Assembly (NCBI GenBank): GCA_026018925.1
Contig: JAKSZU010000011.1
Location: forward strand, 7,240,985-7,304,984
Direction of reading: 5' to 3'
Origin: Tupaia tana
Lineage: Eukaryota; Chordata; Mammalia; Scandentia; Tupaiidae
DNA length: 64,000 bases
Positions 56,940-64,000 of this stretch are shown in pieces (positions within the stretch are counted from its first letter, which is position 1; every line of letters starts with the position of its first letter). Below the pieces are notes generated by a model. The model ran no database searches. It worked only from the letters and a program-made list of their open reading frames with translations, and was not told the origin of the DNA. Position numbers and translations under genes: made by a program.

Positions 56940-57140
56940 ATTGCGGATGGTGGCAAGAAAGAGCGACAATGTACCCTCTAATGGGGCGGGCAGGGTTATG
57001 CAGCAATCCTTTTCCCTCCGTTTCTCGTCCCTTGGAGACTGGGACACACAGTCACTTGTCCTGTATGTATTACAAGCTCCTAGCTGGGATCTGAACTGAG
57101 GCTGGCGTGTGGGACCAGCTTTCAGCACTTCACTGACCCT
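56940..57140 (-). repeat. Strongly diverged old-type SINE (tentative)
   Basis: GGATCTGAACTGAGGCTGGC and CAGCAATCCTTTTCCCTCCG keep the order of the family in reverse, but the head is barely readable. Confidence 0.45.
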
Positions 57141-57285
57141 CACTGTCCTCCTCCCTTTTCTCTTTTGTAGATCGTCCTTTAATTCTACTCTCCTGAAATA
57201 ACTCAGCTGGTGAGCAGAGAGGGTGCTCTGTCCATCCTGCCCAGCCCCTGACATGGTATACCACACCTGCCTTGCTTTTTCTTTT

Positions 57286-57335
57286 CTTTTTTTAAGAATT
57301 ATTTATTTATTTATTTATTTTTAACGAGTAGAGAA

Positions 57336-57376
<41 letters not shown>

Positions 57377-57472
57377 GAGAGAGAGAGGGAAAGCAAGCCT
57401 CCAGGTCTGGGACTCAAACCACGGTCAGCCATGTGGGGATCCATTGCCTTAACCATCCCACCACGTCCTGGT
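57286..57472 (-). repeat. Type B SINE with expanded (GA)n
   Basis: (ATTT)n tail, 50-base GA tract, GGGACTCAAACCACGGTCAG, CCACGTCCTGGTC head. Confidence 0.9.
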
Positions 57473-58329
57473 CACACGCATGGCTTTTTTCTAATCTTGC
57501 TCCCAGACACTCCTGGCTGTGTGACTTTGCATAGATTACACAACTGTTCGGATCCTCAGGACCACTTTCCGTCAGGGCTCCTCCATTTGTCCTCCTGCAG
57601 TCCCTCTTTTTCTCTATTCTACTTTCATAATAATGGCCACCCTCCAGGCCAGTTTTGCCTTCAACCTTCTTGATAGATAAGGCCGAGGAAAACATGGTCG
57701 AGATGACAGGTTCTGCCTTTGTTTTCACACCCAATCTTCCTACGATGTCTACAACCCTCCTAGGTGTCCCCAGGCAGCCCGGTCTCCCAGTCTCTGAAGA
57801 GGTCCTTCTTATCCTTTCCTCCTACAAAATGCTTTGAAAACAGCATTTCACAAAGCTTCTCAGAACACAGACGCTGACAGCGGATTGTCTACACATTCTA
57901 CCACCAACACCATCAGCCCCCCACACCAGGGGCTCTGCTGCCCCCTTCTGCCGTCTTGTCAGTAGAAGAACCTGCAGGACAGAGAGGTGGCCCTGACTGG
58001 TGTCCTGCATCCAGCTTTTCTGGCCTCAATGGTCCCTTCCCCATCTCCCTGCCCCCGAGTCATCAGCTGTTCCCTCGGCACACACTGACAGGCCACCCAG
58101 ACGCTGCCCCAGCCAGGGGGAGCTAGCCACACAGCTTCCAGCTCCTGCCCTCCACAATGGCAGAGAGGAACCAGGCTGGCCAGGGGTTCCCCATCAGTGA
58201 CTGAAGGCCTGGTCATCTCAGCCCATGTCCAAACATCTCTGAAGGGCTGTTCACGTCCCAGAGCTTTCCAGGAGGACTGGCAAAGATGGTGGACCTGCAT
58301 CTCTGCCTGACATCTCCACCTGCCCACAC
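57473..58329. other. Intergenic sequence, nothing recognised
   Basis: No repeat family, RNA gene or exon recognised. Confidence 0.5.
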
Positions 58330-58344
58330 CTGTGTCCTCCTTTT

Positions 58345-58609
58345 ATTTTGGACAAGTTTTTGCTATAAGGTGCATGCACTCGCCAGAAAGACAGAGACAG
58401 ACAGAGACACAGAAAGCGAGAAATCACCCCCCAGGGGGGATGGCCACGCTGCAATCCCTTCTCAATCCCTTCTCCTCCATTTTCCTCTCGGGATCTTGGG
58501 CACGCACGCACATGCCCCTGCATGAGTTTAAGCCACCGGGTCTGGGACTCGAACCACGGTCGACTACGTGGGAGTCCAGCGACATAGCCATTATGTCAAT
58601 TGCTGGTCC
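58345..58609 (-). repeat. Type A SINE
   Basis: Exact 15-bp duplication CTGTGTCCTCCTTTT at 58330-58344 and 58610-58624. A small internal duplication (CAATCCCTTCT twice) is present in the body. Confidence 0.97.
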
Positions 58610-58624
58610 CTGTGTCCTCCTTTT

Positions 58625-59063
58625 CCTTTCACAGTTGTTGGCCCCACAGTTGTGCTCCTCAGCAGGCAGCCCGGCTTCTCCTGGAAACCCAACCTCTGTG
58701 CTGTGGTTCCCATCTGCATCCCAACGTATTCCTGTTTTTCTTTGCTCCTTCTCACAGCAAACTAAACGCACAGTGTCCATGCTCCCTCCTGTAATTTCCT
58801 CTTTATTGTGCTAGTTTTTTTCAGTGTTAGAGAAATTCATCCAAGCTCTGAAAAAATAGCAAGTGTGTAAGAAATAAAGAACGGAACTGTCTCCGATGAC
58901 ACACGTTGAGTATCTCTCTCCAGAAGCAGCACTGTTGCTACATATTATATGAAATACAAGCAAAAAAGTATACACTATCTCCCCCCGTTTTTACAGATGG
59001 GACCATTAAATAGCAGTCATGTCTATGAGTGTGAGTGGGTGTGTGTTATAAAAATTGTTCACT
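58625..59063. other. Intergenic sequence, nothing recognised
   Basis: No recognisable element. Confidence 0.5.
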
Positions 59064-59322
59064 ATGAGCTGCCTAAAGTCTAGTGGTTAAGGGAGCTGGT
59101 TCCCATGTGACTGACTGTGGCTACAGTTCTGGCCGCAGTGACCTGAAACATACGCTAGGCACGTATACAGGAGTGCCTCAAATCCCAACAGGAGGGAGAG
59201 GGGGAGAAGGGATGGTGGCATGACCACAGCCCATTGTGGGGTGTTTTCTCCCTCTCTCTCTCTGTCTCTCTGTCTCTCTCTGGTCAATCAGCACACATGA
59301 CCTCTTACCATTTTTTTTTAAA
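59064..59322 (+). repeat. Old-type tRNA SINE
   Basis: GAGCTGCCTAAAGTCTAGTG head, CATGTGACTGACTGTGGC, (TC)n, GACCTCTTACC end and short A tail. Confidence 0.85.
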
Positions 59323-59329
59323 AGTCCAC

Positions 59330-59578
59330 CAGGTCAGCCAGTGGCATGGTGGCTCAGGGACTGTATCCCACATGGCTGGCTGTGTGGTTCAAGACCTGGA
59401 CTCAGCGGCCCGAGAAACATGGTGGGCATGTGTGCATGTGGGCCCGAAATCCTGAGAAGAGAAGTGGAGGAGAAGGGAGTACAATGGAATCATTCCTCAT
59501 GGGGGATGCTCTCTCTATATATATATATTTCTCTCACACACAAGCTCACATGCCTTCTGGCACATTTAAAAAAAAATG
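59330..59578 (+). repeat. Old-type tRNA SINE
   Basis: GGTCAGCCAGTGGCATGGTG head, GGTTCAAGACCTGGACTC, a (TA)n stretch in the body and TGCCTTCTGGCAC end. Confidence 0.85.
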
Positions 59579-59637
59579 TTCACTATGGATAACTTCAATT
59601 TTAAAATGGAGGAGTGATTGAAGTTATGTCTTTTTAT

Positions 59638-59687
59638 TTTTTATTATTTTTTAAAAAATATTTATTTATTTATTCGTTCATTTATAA
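59638..59687 (-). repeat. 50-bp SINE tail insertion
   Basis: Only AT-rich tail sequence, yet flanked by exact ATGTCTTTTTAT at 59626-59637 and 59688-59699. An extremely 5'-truncated retroposition. Confidence 0.65.
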
Positions 59688-59751
59688 ATGTCTTTTTATA
59701 ATGGCTTTCCAAAAAGTACATCTAAAGATTTAAAAAAAAAACATGATTCAA

Positions 59752-60011
59752 TTTTTTTTTTTTTTTTTTTGGAGAGGTTTTCGCTATAGGGTGCGTGCGC
59801 TCGCCAGACAGACAGAGACAGAAAGCGAGAAATCACCGCCCAGGGGGTATGATCACGCCACAATCCCTTCTCCTCCATTCTCCTCTCAGGATCTTGGGCA
59901 CGCACGCACACGTGCCCAGCGTGAGTTTTAAGCCACCGGGTCTGAGATGTGAACCGCGGTCGACTACGTGGGAGTCCAGCGACATAGCCATTACGCTAAC
60001 TGCTGGTTCCC
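59752..60011 (-). repeat. Type A SINE
   Basis: TTTTCGCTATAGGGTGCGTG, GTGAACCGCGGTCGACTAC, TACGCTAACTGCTGGTTCCC. TCAATTTT on both sides. Confidence 0.95.
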
Positions 60012-60032
60012 TCAATTTTATGTATTATTAGT

Positions 60033-60195
60033 TTAAATTTGTTACAGGGCATAAGCACTCACCAGAGAGAGATACAAACAGAGAGAGAGAGAGGGAGGGA
60101 AGGTGAGAAAACAAGCCACCAGGTCCAGGGCTCAAACTGCAGTTGGCCACGTGGTAATCTAGCACCTTAACCACCACGCCACCTGCTGGCTCCAT
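60033..60195 (-). repeat. Type B SINE, variant 3' part
   Basis: GTTACAGGGCATAAGCACTC at the 3' end, unlike most B copies; head CCACCTGCTGGCTCC. Confidence 0.85.
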
Positions 60196-60239
60196 ACATC
60201 TAAGATTTTGAAGAAAATAAAAAATGTGTGTCTGAAGTT

Positions 60240-60311
60240 TTTGTTTCCATTTTTATTGGCTAGAGGGTACATGTACTCACTAGAGAGAGGGAGACAGAAA
60301 GAGAGAGAAAA

Positions 60312-60343
<32 letters not shown>

Positions 60344-60500
60344 CACCCCATGAAGGGGCACAACCATGCTTTAATTGCTTTTCTTCTGAATCTCCACCCT
60401 ATCAGGATTCAGGGCGCACATGCACAAGTGTCCATCTTGTTTCTCAGGCTGCTGGGTCTGGGACAAACTGCATAATCTTAGTCATGTGGGTCAGCCTGTG
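60240..60500 (-). repeat. Old-type tRNA SINE
   Basis: GGCTAGAGGGTACATGTACT, then a long GA tract and CTCAGGCTGCTGGGTCTGGG. Confidence 0.75.
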
Positions 60501-60722
60501 GCAAGTGATCACGTGACTGACTGTACAGTTTGAATCCCAGACCTAACAGCTTGGAAAACACATCAGGCATGCATACGTGCCCAAAACCACAAGAGGAGAA
60601 TGGAGGAGAAGGGATTGTGGTGTGGCCATCATCTCTGAAGAGTACTTTCTCACTTCCTCTCTATCCAGCTCTGACTCTCTCTGATGAGAGCACATGCCTT
60701 ACAGCAAAATTTTATAAATATC
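60501..60722 (+). repeat. Old-type tRNA SINE
   Basis: GTTTGAATCCCAGACCTAAC, CTTGGAAAACACATCAGGC, ends CATGCCTTACAGCAAAATTT. Head-to-head with the preceding copy, so the two are inverted. Confidence 0.8.
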
Positions 60723-60972
60723 TGGACCAGAAGTTGGCACAGTGGTTAAGGCATTGGACTCCCACATGGCTGATTGTGGTTCAAGTCCCAGACCCAGAAG
60801 GTTGAAACTCACACCAGGCGTGTGCGCATGTGTGCCCAAAATCCCAAAAAGAGAATGGAAAGAAGAAATCGCAGTGTGGCCATCCCTCTGAGGGGTGATT
60901 TTTCACTTTCTCTCTCTCTGTCTTTCTCTGCCTCTGAGCACATGCACCCTAGAGAAAGAAAAAAAAAAAGTC
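60723..60972 (+). repeat. Type A SINE with B-like head
   Basis: GGACCAGAAGTTGGCACAGT head, GGTTCAAGTCCCAGACCC, CACCCTAGAGAAAG end. Confidence 0.9.
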
Positions 60973-61105
60973 AATTGCTTGTATTTATTTTTAAAATTTC
61001 ATTTGTCTTCCATTTTACTCTACCTGACCTCTGTCTGCAGCTCACCTTTCTCTTCTGTAATTTTAGGCATTTTATTTCAAACACTGCATCTATTTCTTAT
61101 TCTTT

Positions 61106-61389
61106 TTTTTTTTTTTTCTTTTCTTTTTTTTTTTTTTTTGGAGAGGTTTTTGCTATAGGGCGCGTGCGCTCGCCAGACAGACAGAGAGAGACAGAGAGAT
61201 AGAAAGCAGGAAATCACCCCCCAGGGGGGATGGCCACGCCGCAATCCCTTCTCCTCCATTCTCCTCTCGGGATCTTGGGCACGCACGCACACGCGCCCGG
61301 CGTGAGTTTAAGCCGCCGGGTCCGGGACTCGAACCGCGGTCGACTACGTGGGAGTCCAGCGACATAGCCATTACGCTAACTGCTGGTCC
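61106..61389 (-). repeat. Type A SINE, young copy
   Basis: Exact 16-bp duplication CTATTTCTTATTCTTT at 61090-61105 and 61390-61405. All CpG-rich head positions intact; twin of the 18.4 kb copy. Confidence 0.97.
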
Positions 61390-61484
61390 CTATTTCTTAT
61401 TCTTTGATCTCATTTCTTTTTTTAGAAGGTTTGTTATTTGTAATTATTTGAAATTTCAGGAAACAACTACTGCTACTCTTTGCT

Positions 61485-61600
61485 TTTTTTTGTCATTAAT
61501 AAGATTTATTTTTTAGTATAATTTACAGAAACATTGAGTGGAAAGTAGAGAGTTCCCATATTTCTCTCCTCAACACACACACACACACACACACGCAGTT
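61485..61600. repeat. Old L1M-like fragment, left part
   Basis: AAGATTTATTTTTTAGTATA, GTGGAAAGTAGAGAGTTCCC and an AC-rich stretch. Continues at about 62560 after the LTR insertion. Confidence 0.5.
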
Positions 61601-61952
61601 TCCCCCTTGCTATCGTTGAATATGCTTTATCCCCTCCAAAACTCACGTTGAAAGTTGATTGTCAATGCTGCACTATTGGGAACCTTTAAGAGATGAGTCT
61701 AGTGACCAGCAAATGGCATAGCAGTTACATTGCAGGACTCCCACATGGTCGACTATGGTTTGAGTTCCAGAACTGGTGGCTTGAAACTCATGCTGAGCTC
61801 ATGTGCGTGTGTGCTCAAGATCGTGGGAGGAGGATAGAGAAGGGATTTTGGCATGGCCATCCCCCCTGGGGGAGATTTCTCACTGTCTCTGTCTCTCTCT
61901 CTCTCTCCCAGAAGTGCATATATTCTAAGGCAAAAGTCTCTACCAAAAAAAA

Positions 61953-62010
<58 letters not shown>

Positions 62011-62361
62011 GTCTAGTGGGAAAGATTTGGGTCATGGGAGGCTCCATCCTCCTGGGTGGTTTAGTGGGGTCTACAATACTGAGTTCTCACTTCCAGGGTC
62101 TGGATTAGGTATCTGAGAGTAGGTCATTATTGAATACAAGCAAGTTTGACCTCTTGTGTTTTTCATGTGCCCGGTTCCCCTTCCCCTTTCCTGCCAAGTT
62201 TTAGATGCAGCACAAATTTATCACCAGAAGTTGTTCAGATGTGGCCTCTCAGCTTTGAACTTCCCAGCCACTAGAACTATGAATCAGTATAAACCTCTGA
62301 GTTCATAAATTATCCAGTCTCAGGTATGCTGTTATAGCAATAGGAAACAAACTAAGACACC
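61601..62361 (+). mobile_element. MaLR LTR fossil
   Basis: Solitary LTR of the ERVL-MaLR group (MST/MLT1-like). Starts near TTGCTATCGTTGAATATGC and ends with AAACAAACTAAGACA. It inserted into the L1M-like fragment and was later entered by a type A SINE. Tens of millions of years old; no internal genes present. Confidence 0.75.
61705..62005 (+). repeat. Type A SINE nested in the LTR
   Basis: GATGAGTCTAGTG (61692-61704) and GATGGGTCTAGTG (62006-62018) flank it. The tail has grown into a (GA)n run of about 45 bases. Confidence 0.95.
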
Positions 62362-62372
62362 TCCCTATTATT

Positions 62373-62545
62373 TTTTTTAATTTTATTTATTCATTTATTT
62401 ATTTTAATTTTACCAGAGAGAAACAGACAGACAGACAGACAGACAGAGTGAGAAAGCAAGCCACCAGGTCTGGTACTTGAACCATGGTCAGTTATGTGGT
62501 AGTCTCCAGTGCCTTAACCATCATGCCACCTGCTGGTCCCCAGAT
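62373..62545 (-). repeat. Type B SINE
   Basis: Sits at the LTR's right edge. ACCTCCCTATTATT (62359-62372) and ACCTCCCTGTTATT (62546-62559); (CAGA)n in the pyrimidine tract. Confidence 0.95.
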
Positions 62546-62559
62546 ACCTCCCTGTTATT

Positions 62560-62830
62560 AACTCTTGCATTAATGTGGTATGTTTGTTACAACTGATGAG
62601 CTAATATGCATAGATTAAAGTCCACAGTTTACATTAGGGTATGCTAGGTGGGGTTCTATGAGTTTGGACAAATGTATAATGAGTGCACCTTTCATTATCA
62701 TATCATGTGGAATAGTTGTACTGCACACAATTCTCTCAGTGCCCTAGTCATTCCTCCCTCCCCAATAACCCCCAGCAACCACTTACCTTTTTTAATGTCT
62801 CCATACTTCTGTCTTTTCCAGAATTGCATT
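62560..62830. repeat. Old L1M-like fragment, right part
   Basis: GTATGTTTGTTACAACTGAT, AAAGTCCACAGTTTACATTA and CAACCACTTACC follow the order of a common mammalian L1M segment begun at 61485. Confidence 0.5.
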
Positions 62831-62910
62831 GCTATGGTTTGAATGTGTCCTTTCAAATTCATGTGTGAAACTTAATGGCCAATTTGATAGTATTAAAAGG
62901 TGTAGACTTG

Positions 62911-63179
62911 GGGACCAGCAGTTAGCGTAATGGCTATGTCACTGGACTCCCATATAGTCGACCGTGGTTCGAGTCCCAGACCCGGCGGCTTAAACTCACG
63001 CCAGGTGTGTGTGCGTGCGTGCCCAAGATCCCGAGAGGAGAATGGAGGAGAAGGGATTGCAGCGTGGCCATCCCCCTTGGGGGGTGATTTCTCGCTTTCT
63101 GTGTCTCTGTCTCTCTCTGTCTTTCTGGTGAGCACAGGCGCCCTATTGCAAAAACCTCTCCATAAAAAAAAAAAAAAAA
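62911..63179 (+). repeat. Type A SINE nested in the LTR
   Basis: GTGTAGACTT lies on both sides. A box TAGCGTAATGG, B box GGTTCGAGTCC. Confidence 0.95.
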
Positions 63180-63261
63180 AGTGTAGACTTTAGGAGGTAA
63201 TTGAGCCATGAGGGCTCCACATTCATAAATAGGATCAGGTACTCTTATAAAAGGGCCTGAC

Positions 63262-63512
63262 ACAGGGCCATCCCGAAGAGTAGTGGTTAAGGCAGCTGGA
63301 TACCACATGGATTAGCATGTGACCCAGTGGCTTGAAAAACATGCCAGGCACATGTTTAGGTATGCTGAAAATTCCAAAGGAAGGAGAAATGGAGGAGAAG
63401 GGATTATGGCATGACCATGCTCCATCAGGGGTGCTTTCTTCTTTTCTCTCTCTGTCTCTCTTTGGTGAGCACACAGGCCCTCTGTCCAATTAAGAAATAA
63501 AAATAAATATAA
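63262..63512 (+). repeat. Old-type tRNA SINE nested in the LTR
   Basis: ATAAAAGGGCYTGACA repeated at 63246-63261 and 63513-63528. Head GGCCATCCCGAAGAGTAGTG. Confidence 0.9.
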
Positions 63513-63624
63513 ATAAAAGGGCTTGACAGATAGAGTGTGTCCTTTCAAGCCCCTCCAACCGTTCCACAATGTGAGGACTCATATTCCTCCCTCTGGAAAA
63601 TGCAGAAACAAAGCACTATGAGAG

Positions 63625-63882
63625 GGACCAGCAGTTAGCATAATGGCTATGTTGCTGGACTCCCATGTAGTTAACTGTGGTTCGCGTCCCAGACCCAGTA
63701 GATTAAAACTCACGCCGGGTGTGTGTGCGTGCGTGCCCAAGATCCCGAGAGGAGAATGGAGAAGGGATTATGGTGTGGCCATCCCCCCTAGGGGGTGATT
63801 TCTTGCTTTCTGTCTCTCTGTCTCTCTCTGTCTGTCTGGCGAGCTCACGCGCCCTATAGCAAAAAAAAAAAAAAAAAAAAAA
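63625..63882 (+). repeat. Type A SINE nested in the LTR
   Basis: GGGACCAGCAGTTAGCATAA head, GGTTCGCGTCCCAGACC, CGCCCTATAGC then A tail. CACTATGAGAG / CACTATAAGGG flank it. Confidence 0.95.
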
Positions 63883-64000
63883 AACACTATAAGGGAAGCA
63901 GAGAGCCACCTCCACCAGACACCAAAGCTGCCGGCACCATGATCTGGGACTGCCATCCTCCAGAACTGTGAGGACAATTCCTGTCCTTTATACATTACCC

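Larger units (their letters stand above)
62831..64000 (+). mobile_element. MaLR LTR fossil, second copy
   Basis: MST-like LTR. GCTATGGTTTGAATGTGTCC near the start, TGAGGGCTCCACATTCAT and CTTATAAAAGGGCC in the middle, CCAGAACTGTGAGGAC near the end; the right edge is at or just past the window. Three SINEs split it. Old; no internal genes. Confidence 0.8.

Overview
This is a mammalian, most likely dermopteran (colugo / flying lemur), window. It holds one recognisable coding exon, the first exon of HS3ST3B1 on the minus strand (51535-52088), in a GC-rich promoter domain. Everything from 51534 down to base 1 is intron 1 of that gene: the donor is clear and no second exon encoding the sulfotransferase C-terminus is present, so exon 2 lies off the left edge and the intron exceeds 51.5 kb. 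Bases above about 52.1 kb are 5' UTR, promoter and upstream intergenic DNA.

The organism call rests on repeats. Roughly 80 copies of a tRNA-headed SINE superfamily dominate, with A box TAGCGTAATGG, B box GGTTCGAGTCC and, in the long form, a 3' part ending CCCTATAGCAAAAACCTCTC plus A tail. I associate these with the colugo CYN family from memory; no database was consulted. I use my own labels: type A (about 260 bp, young to middle-aged), type B (short head, pyrimidine tract, AT-rich tail), old type (diverged, with a CTTGGAAAACAC-like middle) and chimera (tRNA-like head joined to a 7SL/Alu-like segment). MIR, MER5A-like, L1M and MaLR fossils support a placental mammal; the 7SL-like segments point to Euarchontoglires.

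Layout: 1-27 kb is SINE-rich intron. 27.5-29.6 kb is the most unusual object: a 2.08 kb minus-strand retrotransposed unit with a poly(A) end, a 13-bp target-site duplication, a unique segment and a 1.1 kb CpG-rich 5' part made of two tandem-repeat arrays, an architecture like (but not homologous by sight to) the hominoid SVA element. 29.6-42.7 kb is again SINE-rich, with four short mariner-like MITE copies in the window (three of them here) and an NSMCE2 processed pseudogene at 40.65-41.83 kb. 42.7-56.7 kb is a striking 14 kb desert for the lineage SINEs; it contains a compact CpG island with opposed CCAAT boxes inside the intron (44.1-44.5 kb), AT-rich single-copy DNA, and the HS3ST3B1 promoter and exon. 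56.7-64 kb returns to dense SINEs, ending in nested fossils: an L1M fragment split by a MaLR LTR, a second MaLR LTR, and SINEs inside both.

HS3ST3B1 makes a Golgi heparan sulfate 3-O-sulfotransferase. Its 5' leader carries upstream ATGs, one of which overlaps the main start. No other host gene is supported; nearly all other open frames are repeats, GC-rich arrays or antisense shadows.
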